A stretch of DNA of 64,000 bases from Mytilus trossulus (GCF_036588685.1 NC_086377.1:71802283-71866282); one strand, 5' to 3'. Shown: positions 24,766 through 36,854, counted from the first letter of the stretch. Numbers and translations are program-made. Notes: generated by a model from the letters alone, not told the origin.

Positions 24766-25342
24766 GTTAGTTTTTATATAGTGTACTTCAACTATATCAT
24801 AGTCCAGTGTTCCCATTGCATTTGCTTTTTTTATAATTTATGTATAGCCTTTGTTGAAACACTTGATTATTTTTATTTCTAAAAAATATTATTTTGATGC
24901 AAAGTATTTAAACTAAAACCTTTAATAAGATACACCAGTAAATAACAACTACAGATTAAGAATTCGTAAGATAAAAAGTTCTTAAATATTTAAAATAGAA
25001 ATGATCAATAAACAATGCTTTTAATCATGTTCTTCATCTGATACTCAATGCAGTTTGTTCAATTATGCTTAATCCAGAAAATTTACCAAAGTTTGGAATA
25101 TTTGGAATAAATTGTTTAAATGATTCCACAAAACTTGTACAATTCGTTCTAATTTTTCTGGAAAATGATTCAAGTTCCACAGTACGTAAAACTGGGGGAA
25201 AAAATCTTTAAATGATTCTTAAATAACAGGTGCACATCTTCAATACATGTAACAGCTTCCTGTAAAGTTTCAGGGATCTGCGTTGAAAACTGTAGGAGGT
25301 GTTGATTACACAAAACTTGTATACTCTTTTCTTCCCCCCAAA

Positions 25343-25373
<31 letters not shown>

Positions 25374-25937
25374 TGACTAAGTTCCAAAATCTGGACAACT
25401 GGAATACAAATCTTTATTTGATTCTAAACTATAAGGTGCACATCTTCAATATATATAAAAGCTTCCTGTAAATTTCAGGGATCTTGGGAGAAAATTGTAG
25501 GAGGAGTAGCTATATACAAGATATAAATTAATTCCCTTAAAGATAAGCCAATAAAGCATATACAAAAGTGTATTCAATATATATTTTTTTTATGTAATTA
25601 ATTACAGACGCAAGTTAAGCTGTTACTTTATTTTGGTTTTTAATGTCGTCGTTTAGTGCCCGACTTATCTTCTTTGTTAAACATAAAATGCACATATTCA
25701 TGATAATTTTAAAGTAAAAGTACAACAAGTACAAGTAAATAAAATAGATTAATTCAGTGAATTTTTTCTTCAGTACCACACAGTCTTCAAACTCGAACAT
25801 TTCTAAAGAACAAAAAAAAACCAGCTAAAGAACAAAAAAAAAAAACAGTGAAAAGGACATTAACTTTACCAGAAGACTGTGTGCCAGTAAGAAGATAAGT
25901 AGAAAAACACATATAATAAATATTAATCTCGATATTT
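24766..25937. other. No gene recognised; long C-run at about 25,335-25,367
   Basis: AT-rich, with a poly-C tract of roughly thirty bases after CCCCCCAAA. The sequence around it (ACACTGTAGGAGGTGTTGATTACACAAAACTTGTATAC and a second AAATTGTAGGAGGAGTAGC about 200 bp on) is a degenerate direct repeat. ORFs here are shadows. Confidence 0.5.
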
Positions 25938-26055
25938 ATTGATTGATTGATTGTTGGTTGCTTAACGTCCAGTGGCAAATATTTCATGTATATTCAGGAC
26001 GAGAACAAGGTCATAATAGAGGCCATCTGGGATGATGGTTTGGGAAATTTACGAA
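25938..26055 (+). repeat. Interspersed repeat (CAGTGGCAAATATTTCATG family), 5' fragment
   Basis: TTGATTGATTGATTGTTGGTTGCTTAACGTCCAGTGGCA..GAGGCCATCTGGGATGATGG matches the start of the 34.9-kb copy and then breaks off. The 110-codon ORF over it (25,947-26,279) is half repeat; its second half (26,056-26,279) is unrecognised. Confidence 0.88.
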
Positions 26056-26679
26056 GGGATGATTTTAACTTCACCATTTGGAACTCTTGGTTTAATTGCT
26101 TCCTTGTGAGCAGCAACCCTCTATCAAGAAAACAAACTAGGTCCATGTTTCATTTAACAGGTCAGAAGATCACAACTAACTGGGTAGATTTGGATTCAAT
26201 TGAAGAAAAGAAGGACATCAATATCAGTATGAAGAATGTTCTTCAAGCATTTGTTGGAAGTGAGGGTCAACAGATATAGACTTTGGAATACTTGAGTTCG
26301 ATCATCAAAGAGAAAACCTGTTATCGGTTAACATTTGAGATCCATCAATCCCATAATCTTTGTTTATTTTGAAAGTTGTTGACCTACAAATTAAAATATT
26401 GCATGTTGGTGTTTAAATCATCTACAGTAAACAATATTATGTCTACGAGCAGTAGAACGAACAATGTGAATAATAAATAAAATGTTGACCAGTTCATATT
26501 TGAGAAACCTTTAAATGAATTTTGTACTTATATTTTTTTAGACACATAACTTATTTTGCTAGACGACAAGGCAAATAATTTCTTCATTCGCACATTTCCA
26601 ATACCAATCATACTTTATACTACACTCGTGCAACAGAATCTTGAATGATTCCTATACAACTTTTCAAACTATTGTGAGG

Positions 26680-27058
26680 AGAGAACAGAAATAGCAAAAT
26701 CTGTAATCAAAATCTAGATAATCGGCTTTAATTTCAGCATAGTGTTGCTGAAATAAAAGAGGATTTGTTTTATTTTTATTGTGTTCACTGAGATCAAATA
26801 TCATTTTTGGTTTGGGAAGTTCCCATGGAGGACATTTGCAAGTTTTAACTTGAGCAACAGATTTTAAATCAAAAGAAGCTAAATGTGGTTTTAAACGTAT
26901 ACCTAACGGCGGAATTTTATTTTCATGTTTTGCAAAAAATATCTTCATAAATCGGATTAAAAACACAGCTGTAGGCAGGGTTATCTGAATGGGCTTTTAG
27001 TTTGACAGCATATTGAAGTCCAAGCTTCAAACGTCTGTCAGAGAGTGTTTTTGTAATC
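26680..27058 (-). pseudogene. Jockey-type LINE relic (end of RT to start of RNase H)
   Basis: The minus strand reads RRLKLGLQYAVKLKAHSDNP and YSCVFNPIYED, then, after stops and a frameshift, NKIPPLGIRLKPHL, LASFDLKSVAQVK, CPPWELPKPKMIFDLSE and KTNPLLFQQHYAEIKADY. This is the linker between reverse transcriptase and RNase H in Jockey-group non-LTR elements. The YTDGSK start of RNase H is lost. Its 5' edge coincides with the stop codon of the neighbouring THAP gene. Confidence 0.75.
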
Positions 27059-29952
27059 ATTGTCATCCTCTGCTGTACAAATATCAGTCTTAGGCACACA
27101 TTTCAACTTACATCCTCCTTCTGTTTGTATAGCAACAGTGTTTTCTTTGTTAAAATCTGGTGGTATATTTTCTTTGTTGGAATCTGGTGTTATTTCTGTT
27201 GTTTGAATTTCTGATGTTTCACTGAAATAACAAGAAACAATTAGTCAAAGGGAGACAACTCAAATTTGTGAAATTATCTTAAGCGATTTCTAATTAAAAA
27301 AGAAATATATATGTAAAAGACCTTTTTCTCATTGGCACTCACACCACATCTTCCTATATCTACTTTGAAATAGGAGAGGGCCATTTCATAAAAAAATAAT
27401 GAATATTGATAAAGGTACCTGTATATTATTTTATTTACAGTAATTTCTTAAACAAAGCTAGTGTGTCATATATTTCTGCATTTGCTTTTTACTTCTGCTC
27501 TAATTTAAAATAAATTAGGGTATGTTGTTACTGTTAATAGTTTCTTGAAATATTGACTTGTCCAGACTTAAGATATAAAATAGGAATATCTTGTTTGATT
27601 TCCAATGAGACAACTCTTCACATGAAACCAAATGACACAGAAAATTAACGACTGTAGGCCATCAACAACAAGTAAAGTTCATACCACATAATCAGCTGTA
27701 AAAGGCCCCGAAATGACATATGTTAAGCAAGAAAACAAGGAAACAAATCATTTGATGGATGTAACATGTAGTCCTGATGTATGTCACCTTTTAAAAACAA
27801 TCATAACCTGTAATGCTTTATATTTTGGTTTATGGATAAAGTCACTGTATAGTTCAGTATTGATAAAAATGAATGACGGGAGAAAAAAAAAATGTTAAAT
27901 ATTTATGACCAATTATTATATTTATAAGGGACATATTTTCATAAAATTTGCATCTACCTGTAGATCAATTTTCTTTTCACTTGTCTGTTTTGTGCAGCTT
28001 TTGGGGTTTCAATCACTCTTTTGGTGAGGACTTTTCTTGCTGGTTTTGGAGTTCGTCCATCAAATGGTATCGGGTCGGGATATTCTTCTGTTGGCCCATT
28101 TTTGTTGACAAAATGCTGAAATAGAGAACCTAAAATATTGTACACTGTATTTACTGGAAGGATTATCAGTTAAATTATAAAACAGCAGTTAGATTTGTTT
28201 TAAATCAATTAATCAATATCATAAAATGTGTGTGTACCTAGAATATGTGCGTTCTAATGAGGGTCTATCTGAGACATGTAATTTTTGCAGGGTTTTATGT
28301 CTTTCTGATAACAAAGTTACCGTAACCTGTTGTCAATTCAGTAGGATGAGTCAGTATAAAAAAAGACTTATACAAAAATACATGTATGAAACATTTTTTA
28401 ATCGTTAATGATTTAAACTTGTAATGAACTCTATCAGATAATAAATGCAGTTCAGACTTTTTACACCTTTTTCTTTCATTATCAATGAAAAATCTCCATC
28501 AAGGACCAAAAGTATTAAACATAAACAGTTATAGGTAATAGTAAAACCTTCAACATGGAACCTTGGGTCAAACTGCTTCAAGTGCCAATTAGACAATTAG
28601 TTGTTCATCACAATGTGTATTTCACAAATATCTTTCATTTCTATGGCTAATTATTACTGCACTGAACGTTGGGATTGCCTTGTGCGATGTTTGCCATGGC
28701 AAATGTTTCAATAATAGAAATATATTTTGATCGTGTTTGTTTTAAAGATAACATAGTAATTTCGTTTAAAAAAAAACAAATAGAAAAGAGTAAATAAATA
28801 GTACACTTTAAAGTACTGATTATCATTGTGTATGCGGTTTTAAAGCAAAACAGATAAGAAAACAAGTGTGTATATATAATATCTAAAGTTCAGAAGTAAA
28901 AAAAGTAATGGCAGTCAAATAAAACATTCATTTCCCTCGACTGTTGGAGATGTGAAGATTAGTTCACCCTCGAAAAGTCATATGCCCTCGTGAAATATGA
29001 TTTTTTGGGGGTTAACAAATCTTTATATCTCCCTCAAACACAGGAAATATATGCATAATATTCTACCCCCAGGACGAAGAACACTTCTTTCCAGCTTAAA
29101 TAATCCAATTGTCCCACCAGAAAAAAAAACTAAGTCCAAATATCTGAAAAATTTCGCCAGCACGGCTCCTAGAAAAAGGGTTTTCAATATATTACGAGAC
29201 AAAGACCAAAAGTTTGGGCAAAAGAAAGAAAGTATACCTAGAAGTGAGGGCAGTTCCCCTTATCCTAAAGGAACATACTTCTATGCAAAGAGATACAATG
29301 TAGCTTTCAAAAATTCATGAATCAAATAATTCCTTTAGTTAATTGACTTACCCTCTCTTGTGTATGCAAGGCATAATTAAATATGTGTAGTGTACACAAA
29401 AGTTATCCAAACAGTAGAGGAAGATACAAAGATGATAACTAAAACATGGTTGGAAAATACATTGGACAGTTGGAAGGACTTTGTTACTGTATAATAAATG
29501 CTTACATTTACATATTTGAAACCAATCTCTTGACAATTTATTTATTTTTATGTATATTCGTGTAAAGTTAATGTGTCGGTCGTGTGTGTGCATGACTTCG
29601 ACACATTATGTTATGACTTTAGGCACACAAAAAGGGGGGTGTGGACTGTCATATAGGCTGTGTTTTGAGGTCTAAGACATCAATTTTTGATCAATGGTCA
29701 TTTTAAAGTTGAATCCTTTCAATTTACAGTATTTGATTTGTTTCAGTATACCTTTGAACAAATGTAAGTTGCTCTCGTTATCCGTTCAACATTGAACTGT
29801 GAGTGCGGTCTTCCGCAGGCCTTTATCCATTTCAGACACTTTTCTAAGTTGTTTGACTTCTTCGGAAATGGCAAAAAACGTACACCGTCCTGAGGTCGAT
29901 CCTCGTACCGACTGTCGGTTTTACAAACACCGTAACAACAGCGCTTTACCAT
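27038..29952 (-). CDS. THAP-domain gene, three exons, 180 aa
   Basis: Exons: 29,952-29,752 (phase 0), 28,115-27,958 (phase 2) and 27,221-27,038. Junctions are AAG|GTATAC, TTTCAG|CAT, CAG|GTAGAT and TTTCAG|TGA. The joined length is 543 nt, stop included, with no internal stop. Residues 1-68 form a THAP zinc finger: C5/C6 and C10 at the start, GV-F-PFP near residue 27, WIKACGR in the middle, and C65-S-K-H68, whose histidine is the first codon of exon 2. THAP domains bind DNA and are frequent in transposase-derived proteins. Exon 2 begins HFVNKNGPTEEYPDP, exon 3 is acidic and ends at TGA. That stop lies at the edge of the LINE relic, so the protein was probably once longer. Partner genes are not evident. 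Confidence 0.75.
27312..27722. repeat. SINE-like fragments inside the THAP-gene intron
   Basis: A reversed piece at 27,312-27,372 (CTCATTGGCACTCACACCACATCTTCCTATATC) and a forward, diverged copy at 27,575-27,722 (ATTTCCAATGAGACAACTC..CAACAACAAGTAAAG..AAAGGCCCCGAAATGACA). Confidence 0.8.
28520..28602 (+). repeat. SINE-like fragment
   Basis: ATAGGTAATAGTAAAACCTTCAACATGGAACCTTGGGTCAA and GTGCCAATTAGACAAT are shuffled pieces of the family. It lies within the first intron of the THAP gene. Confidence 0.55.
28997..29320 (+). other. Unrecognised 107-codon ORF in the THAP-gene intron
   Basis: Open on the plus strand, basic, with LPPGRRTLLSSLNNPIVPP, PRKRVFNILRDKD and PKGTYFYAKRYNVAF. The start codon is an ATG after an AT-rich stretch. 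There is no domain I can name, no splice support and no neighbour of known function on this strand. It may be a remnant of an element or chance. Confidence 0.25.
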
Positions 29953-30442
29953 AATTGACCAAAATGTACACTCAGACAATTTCAGGCAGACGTCATTGTT
30001 TGTCTGAGTCTTGTTGTAGCAACAAAAAAACGCGCGCGCATCTGCGATTTTATTGGTCGATAAATTATTATGGGCGGGGCGGCGATAGGTGAATTATTCT
30101 TTATCTTATAGCGAAATTGTTACATTCGTCCCCCCTAAGAATCAATGTATATGAAAAATATACATTATTCTTGACAAACATATATATCTAATTTTCAACA
30201 GTTAAGCTCCTATTTAAACATCTGAAATGTAATAGTTGCATGTAATTAACAACTTCCCTTGTATCTATCTATCTATATATAATTTTTTTTAATTTATATT
30301 TGTCCAAATCAGTTGCAAAATGACCAAAACAATAACCGTCCTAAATGACTTTCACCATCCGGGTTTATTCTTAAATGCAATACCTTCCCTTCCTTCATAT
30401 TCGGCATCTGGAAAATATATGCTTCATGGTCTCTGGGAACGA

Positions 30443-30740
30443 TTACAGCTCCATGTAGATTCGGAAATAATTCCTTCTTAGCTGCTTTTCATGTACGTTT
30501 ACCTTTGGTTTTATAACTCGTTTAATTATCTTGCCGGGGTCAATATAATTCATATTATCTACCAGCTGAGGGATCGTGTTCATCACCTCTTCTGTGCGGT
30601 CTTTAATACTAAGCTTATGATGGTCCATCAAATGCTGAAGAAGGTAACATCTTCTTCCTAACTTCCTCTGACAGAGACGGCATATACTTATTGAGGTTTT
30701 CTTGGTATGAAAACGGAGCAAGTGTTTACAATAGATTCAT
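30443..30740 (-). CDS. Exon with one C2H2 zinc finger (partial)
   Basis: The open stretch reads IYCKHLLRFHTKKTSISI and then C-R-L-C, twelve residues, H-L-M-D-H, a classical C2H2 finger (CX2C-X12-HX3H). It is followed by a basic tail ending KQLRRNYFRIYMEL and a stop. A TGA precedes it at about 30,745, so the start is by splicing, or at an unusual codon, or the gene is broken. It lies about 0.5 kb upstream of the THAP gene on the same strand, but no phase-compatible junction to the THAP exon was found. DNA binding is the usual role of such fingers. Confidence 0.45.
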
Positions 30741-30780
30741 ATCCACTTGATAACAGGGGTTTCACACCCCTTTACCTCAC

Positions 30781-31597
30781 AGGGCAATCCTTCATCCGGC
30801 CAATACTCTGGAATTTCATCCTCGGAAGGTACAACAAATTTGGCTACTGAAATTTCAGACATGCTGAAAAAGGTAAAATACAATATTAAATATAAAAATT
30901 TCTTTCTATGTAGTTTTCCCTTAGGATTTATGAATCTCTCATTAGTTCATGAAATAGAGTTAACCGTGGAATTCTTGCAGGAATTAATCACATTTAAATT
31001 GATTATTTTAAGACATAATAATAATAGTTCATTAAATTACTTCAATATCAACAGACTGTATAAGTTTTCGACATACAATGAACCTGTATATATTTTCTGT
31101 TTGGTAAGATATCTTGAACTATCAAAATAAAACTGTTTACACTCATGATAAATTTCATGGGAAATGAAAAAATGTTGTTATTATATATTTGAAGATGTCA
31201 GGGACTGAGACAACTCTCTATTAAATTCACAATGTATAAAAAGCTAACAGTAATAAGTGAAAGTATAGCTTTCAATAGAATGCTTTTCTTTTGTTAAAAA
31301 GCTTCTCTATAGTCGTTGGATTTTTTTTCAGAGGGTGAACATTTATGAGTAGCATCTTACAGTCATCCATATATTTAATTGTTAATCTATTTGTTTTCCA
31401 TAAAACTATGCTTTACATTTAAGTTTTTTTTGTCAAAGGATTGGATTGGAAATAGGAAAAAGAAGAAAGTGGGAGAAAATATGAGTATAAGAAGACTCAT
31501 TACTCAAGAGGGATATCAGCATATAACTGTTTTGTTAGTGAGGAAAATAGTAAGTATTGAAAATGAATCAATAAATGAAGACACAAAATTCATTTAA
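30781..31597 (+). CDS. Two possible exons, homeodomain-like helix-3 trace
   Basis: Exon candidate 1 (30,781-30,872) lies between CTCACAG and AAAAAG|GTAAAA and reads GNPSSGQYSGISSSEG.. to SDMLKK. Candidate 2 starts near 31,438 after TTTTTTGTCAAAG, reads DWIGNRKKKKVGENM.. and ends at a stop at 31,597. Both are phase 0. WIGNRKKKK resembles the recognition helix of divergent homeodomains (W-x-NRR-K), but the rest of the domain is not visible. The call is tentative. Confidence 0.3.
31186..31290 (+). repeat. SINE-like fragment, degraded
   Basis: GAAGATGTCAGGGACTGAGACAACTCTC..ACAGTAATAAGTGAAAGTATAGCTTTCAATAGAATGC keeps the order of the family at low identity. Confidence 0.55.
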
Positions 31598-31639
31598 AAA
31601 AAGTTTCATGTACTGGTTTTAATATCATGTTTAGTATTC

Positions 31640-31673
<34 letters not shown>

Positions 31674-32089
31674 ATGTATCAAATTCAAACAATATACATA
31701 GAATGTAAATAGATTTGTTCACAATCTAAAATTTGATACCTAAATATGAAAATTAGTAACTTATTCTGAATTTTGGTAGTAACACTTGTCAGTCAGGGGT
31801 ACTTTTTGTACTTGTAAGTAATTTTTATTTACATGAAGAGGAAAACAAACCCTTATATAAGTGAATTATAATGTTCAAATAATCTCCCCTTAATTTACCA
31901 GTGTTCTGAATATAACAGACTAATGACTTTTCGTTGTCCATGAAATTACACTTAAATAATTAGTAAAGACATCTTCAAAGGGTAGACAATTTAAAAATCT
32001 ATAAGAGCAAAGAAACCTTAAGAATTTAAGAAAACAAGATGAATCACCTGTTCACTTATAAATAGATAAAAAACCTGAATATCTGGATT
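31598..32089. other. No gene recognised; (TA)n tract at about 31,642-31,671
   Basis: AT-rich sequence with a simple TA repeat. No coding signal. Confidence 0.5.
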
Positions 32090-32780
32090 TGTTGTCATGC
32101 CGATCAGTTGTTCATCGACCAATGAGTTTGAAAATTCATTTGGCATCTTCTGCTTATAGAAGATTATCGATCGTTTGTATATATCGACCAATGAGTTGGA
32201 ATATCCATTTGGTATCGTCTGCCTCTCTATAAAGGTTTATCGATCGTTTGTATATATCGACTAATATGTTTGAATATTCATTTGGTATCGTCCGCCTCTT
32301 TTTCAAGGATTATCGACGTTTGTATGTATCGACTTATGAGTTTGACAATTCATTTGGTATCGTCCGCCTCTTTATAGAGTGTTATCAATGGTTAGTATGT
32401 ATCGACTTATGAGTTAGAATATTCATTTGATATCGTTCCAATATTCATTTGATATTGTTTTAATAATCATTTGACATCGTTTGAATATTCAACGATATCG
32501 TTATAGTATTTATTTGATATCCTTTGAATATTCATTCGATATCGTTTGAATATTAATTTGATACTGTTGGAATATTCATTTGATGTTGTTTGAATTTTAA
32601 TTTGATACTGTTAGAATATTGATTTGATATCGTTAAAAGATTTGTTGTAATCGTTTGGATAATAATTTGGTATCTCAAGCCTCCCTTTAGAAGATTATCG
32701 ATTGTTTGTAGATATCGACTGATGAGTGTGAGTATTACTTTGGCATTGTCCGCCTCTCTTAAAACGATTATGTCCCCTTG
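32090..32780. repeat. Degenerate tandem repeats: ~72-bp units with a nested short repeat
   Basis: TATCGAC(C/T)..ATGAGTTTGA recurs at about 32,116, 32,185, 32,258, 32,330, 32,403 and 32,716, with TTCATTTGGTATCGTCCGCCTCT and GATTATCGATCGTTTGTATA in most units. Between 32,430 and 32,640 one segment, GAATATTCATTTGATATCGTTT, is itself repeated about nine times at short spacing. After it a single long unit returns. Confidence 0.85.
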
Positions 32781-32999
32781 AAAATGGATTTGTGAGTTTT
32801 TGGTTCATCTGAAAAGTGTTATAAATTTCTTATATCTAAACTTTCTGGTGCCAATTTTCAAGATATTCTTATGGTATATACCAAATGATGGATATGTGAG
32901 TAAATTTCGCAAACTTAATTTCAAAACAATCTAGTATTTGTGATATTTGTGATATATATACATGTCCATTTGTTGACATCTTGAACGGAACTCACAAAA

Positions 33000-33203
33000 A
33001 TGATAAAGATAAACAGACAGTCAGAAATTGCTAAGGAAATTGATATTGAGGATGTATTATCAATTCAAATCACTGAAAAAGACTGCATAGTAACCCTAAA
33101 AAACCCTGAAAGTAAAGACAGACTAGCGGCTCAAGGCATCGCACTAAGAGACAGATCTGTTAAATTTTACGAAGTAGAGGGTCAAACTCTAATTTGGCAT
33201 TAA
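33000..33203 (+). pseudogene. LINE ORF1 fragment (RNA-binding region)
   Basis: A 67-codon open stretch with DVLSIQITEKDCIVTLKNPE and SKDRLAAQGIALRDRSVKFY resembles the RRM-like region of non-LTR retrotransposon ORF1 proteins, the same position as VNSITVRKKRIEVYPRNP in the 58.3-kb element. It ends at a stop and has no zinc knuckles downstream, so it is a fragment. Confidence 0.5.
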
Positions 33204-34579
33204 AACTAGAAAGATCATATAATTGGGAACATGTGTACTAAGTAGATGACTGGACTCAAACTTCAGCAAACCTACATTAACAAAAAGGTTAAACCTCAAG
33301 CGGGACGAACGAACGCACAGACCAAAAAAACAAAATGTCCTAAGTAGGGCATCACACACTGTTTTGTTCTTTAAAACTTTTTATTTATATCTTAAAGGAA
33401 TGAAGATTTCAGTTTTCCATATTATTAATAGTCTATACTATAAAGCGACAAAACTCTTTTGGAAATTATTGAACGTCACTGATTTTCGAGTTCACCAAGG
33501 GACTTTGTTGATTAATATCTACTAGAACACACCCGCAGATCGCGGGCATTTATAGCGTGGTTGTAAGTATGTGAACTGTTATAGGATGATTTTTTGTAAA
33601 ATATATAATGATTGGAGATTTTCAAAGATAATTTTTGTTTTCTGTTAATTTCAATTATATTTGTTTTTACTGTATACTACGAACATACATAATTGTATAC
33701 AATAAATAAAGTGTATTTGCTATTTACTATCAATTCCAAATTTATTATCCTCGGCGGTCACTGATATATTATATAGAGAGTTTCTATATAGTATAGTAGT
33801 ATGATCATAGTATATATGCAGATAAACGCAAAAATAATTGTCCTGTCCCCGAGTATTTATGTGTAATTTTAAAGTCTTAAAGGTGTAATACCACCATTGA
33901 TTTTCTCCTATTAGTCTTTGTTAAATTTGAACTGTTCATAAAATTGTGCAGAATATATCTTTGATTCTTTAATTCAAATAAAAGAAATGCAATGTACTTG
34001 GCATGCAACAAGTTTATTTCTAGCCAGTAATATAGAAAAAATTCTAATATAACAACTGTCACGTGTTATATGTCTTTGTGTATGATGAAGCATGACATTT
34101 TAAACATCAGTTACAAGATTGTTTTGAGTAACCCCTAACAGAACAATTAAAACTATGTAAAAAGAGAAATATGTAAGTTACATCTGGCAGATCAGTTAAC
34201 GATAGTTCATTCATCTTTCACGAACTTTGTCAAAAAGGAAGGATGATCGTTGTTACCGAATCTGGTGAATAACCATCTTTTTGTAAGATCGCAACCATCG
34301 TGCCAATTCAAAAACCAAATAAAGATCATACGGATCCTATAAAATATCCACCAATTTAACTAGTTGTCTGCAAAACGCTCCAGCGGATGGTCGATAGCCT
34401 GATATGGTTCCTGAAATCTAATGGGCTTCTAACCATTATCCAGTGCGGATTCTGATAGAGCCCGGCCGCCGTATAGTACCCTTGATCATCTTGTTCGATT
34501 TGAATCCTTCATTTTTCGACCTTGAAAGGCGTACGCCACTACTTGGAAGTATGGTATCTTAAAAGATCTTTTCGAAAGA
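33204..34579. other. No gene recognised
   Basis: AT-rich, with a short GC-rich stretch (ACCCGCAGATCGCGGGCA near 33,535). AAGGTGTAATACCACCATTGA near 33,880 resembles the end of a dispersed bivalve repeat. No coding evidence. Confidence 0.45.
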
Positions 34580-34765
34580 AAAAAATCACAAAAATACTGA
34601 ACTGGGGAAGTTTCAAAACGAAAAGTCCCTAATCCAATTGCAAAATCAAAAGCTGAAACACATCAACCGAATGGATAACAAATGTCATATTCCTGACTTG
34701 TCACAGGCATTTTCTTATGTACAAAATGGAATATTGAACCTGTTTTTTTTAACTGTTAAAACAAA
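34580..34765 (+). repeat. Interspersed repeat (CACAAAAATACTGAACT family)
   Basis: AAATCACAAAAATACTGAACT..AAAGTCCCTAATC..TGTCATATTCCTGACTTG..ACAGGCATTTTCTTATGTA. Other copies lie at 36,855 (+) and 40,270 (-). The 74-codon ORF here is a shadow. Confidence 0.85.
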
Positions 34766-34875
34766 CAAATATGTAACAAAGAAGCACACAAGGGCATATA
34801 TCAAATTTAACAACCTCATTCATTGGTTTTTTTTATTATACGATTTTATTTATTTCTGTTAAATCCACCCATAAA

Positions 34876-35318
34876 AGATTGATTGATTGTTGGTTGCTTT
34901 ACATCCAGTGGCAAATATTTCGTGCATGTTCAGCACGTGAACAAGTTTACAAAAACATATAATAGGTACGTCTTAATAATAGAGGCCATCCTGGGTGATG
35001 GTGGGGGAAATTTGGACTGCCACTGAAAAATGAGGGTAAATTGCATGGGGACAGACATTTAGCCTTGCAACAGGTCACCTACGGACACCTCAAAGAGTTG
35101 TTGCAAGGGTTCTTAACGTGCAAAGAGCGTTGCACTCTCTTTACACAAAGCATCGGATTTAACTTCCCCATTATGACCAGACGTTTCCGCAAACTTGAAC
35201 ATGCAGCACAGCCAAACGGTCGCTCCACTGTCACCAGCGTTTTACTGCCTGTCGGAAGAAGACCAAGTGACCATATTTCGTATTCTCTAGTCAGCCTTGC
35301 AGGCCCCATAAAGGATTG
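34876..35318 (+). repeat. Interspersed repeat (CAGTGGCAAATATTTC family), near full length
   Basis: It runs from GATTGATTGTTGGTTGCTTTACATCCAGTGGC through CTTGCAACAGGTCACC, TTAACGTGCAAAGAGCG and CGGATTTAACTTCCCCATTATGACC to CGTTTTACTGCC..GAAGACCAAGTGACCATATTTC. ORFs on both strands (35,041-35,319 and 35,079-35,309) are shadows of the repeat. Confidence 0.9.
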
Positions 35319-35484
35319 AAAGATTTTAAGTACTGGAACCGAATCCTTTCCCTGACAGGCACATGATTAGGTTAACATTATCTCTGAAGTAGAATCGCGC
35401 GTTTGACGTACAATAGTTGATCAGCATGTAAAAAGTGTCCTTCAGACAAAAAAGAAAGGTAGTTTGTACGAAGATGCCTTAAAA

Positions 35485-35765
35485 CAAAAAGTATGTTTTC
35501 TGTTCTGCCATATGTTACCTAAATATTACTTTTTACGTTGTTTTAGTTGATTTGGCAGATTGTACGGAGTGTCCTACACACAGAAATATGTTCTGCCATA
35601 TGTTACTTAAATATTACTTTTTTTACATTGTTTTAATTGATTTGTTAGATTGTACCAAGTGTCCTTCAAACAATAATAAGTTTTCTGTTCTGCCATATGT
35701 TACTTAAATATTATTTTTTTTTACATTGTTTTTATTGATTTGTTAGATTGTACGATGTATCCTTA
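35485..35765. repeat. Tandem repeat, ~100-bp unit, three copies
   Basis: TTCTGCCATATGTTAC(C/T)TAAATATTA..TTGTTTTAGTTGATTTG..CAGATTGTACGGAGTGTCCTN recurs three times from about 35,500. Non-coding. Confidence 0.88.
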
Positions 35766-36479
35766 AAAAAATAGTTTTCTAGTAACTGATGTTTAACAAG
35801 TCACGCTTCATCATACACTTGGGAAAAAAAATTGTCTCGGGAATAACATCTCGCACTCCGATGAAAAAAGTCGTTGAAGCTGATACAAAAGATATTTTTT
35901 TCTAAATTAAGATAGTCAATCTCAGTTGTATATTGAACTTACTAAATCCCACATTGTTTTGTTGTTAAGGATATTGCTGTAAAATTTAAGAATTAAATGC
36001 ATCAAGGTAAAAACAGCTAGAATGTTTAGTTCGGACTAAATTCATATTTAAAAAAAATATATAATTATTTCAAAGCAGCTTGAATTTTCATAAAAATACA
36101 CAGCTATCTCCATTTTATATTTCTCTTACAAAATATCAGGTAATTTGGTGATTTGGTTTATTGCTGTCAAATTAAATATTTAAATTATAGGTATTTATCT
36201 GAGTTCCCCTTGAACTGACCTTATCACCAATACCTGTTTATAACTTAGAAACTGATCAGTGTCAATAGACCATGACTTAGGGGCGGAGCCAAATAGTCGC
36301 AATGGAAATGAGATATGTCAATGATTATACAACTGCATACCAAATATCATTGATCTACCACTAGTGGTTCATCATAAACTTGACCTAATCATAAACCAAT
36401 ACATTGTTGACGACGCCGCCGCCGCCGACACCCACATTCCTATGTCTAGCTTTTGACTCCGTCAGTAAAAATTAGTATG
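35766..36479. other. No gene recognised; dispersed-repeat tail at 36,340-36,450
   Basis: The stretch ACTAGTGGTTCATCATAAACTTGACC..GACGACGCCGCCGCCGCCGACACC is a GC-rich block of a type common in bivalve repeats. The remainder is AT-rich without coding signal. Confidence 0.5.
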
Positions 36480-36854
36480 TTAATAATAAGGCCACACCAA
36501 TTTGATTCCTTGTTCGACGGACCCGCCCGCACCTATTTTTTTCAAAACAGATTTTTTTTATTTTTATTAAATTCCCGCTTCCCGCATCCGGAAATGAAAT
36601 CATGTCCATTTCCCGCACCGTTTTTTTGTAAATATTATATAAAGATCTCAACATTTGTTTTTTAAAATCACAGTCTGGCCTTTATAAAACGATTTTAAAC
36701 CTATCAGCACCCCACAACACCCTAAATACCTGCGAGAATATTTGTTTCATTATGAAACCAATTTATTCCAAGCGGGAGTGCTCCGATATAAATAGAAATA
36801 CCAGTAGAGAACAAAACGTTGGTTTCTTTCCCCTAACTTATATTCCCTATAAAA

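Noticed and set aside
25283-25471. Proline-run protein from the C-tract
   Set aside because: The prolines are only the poly-C run; flanking codons have no pattern.
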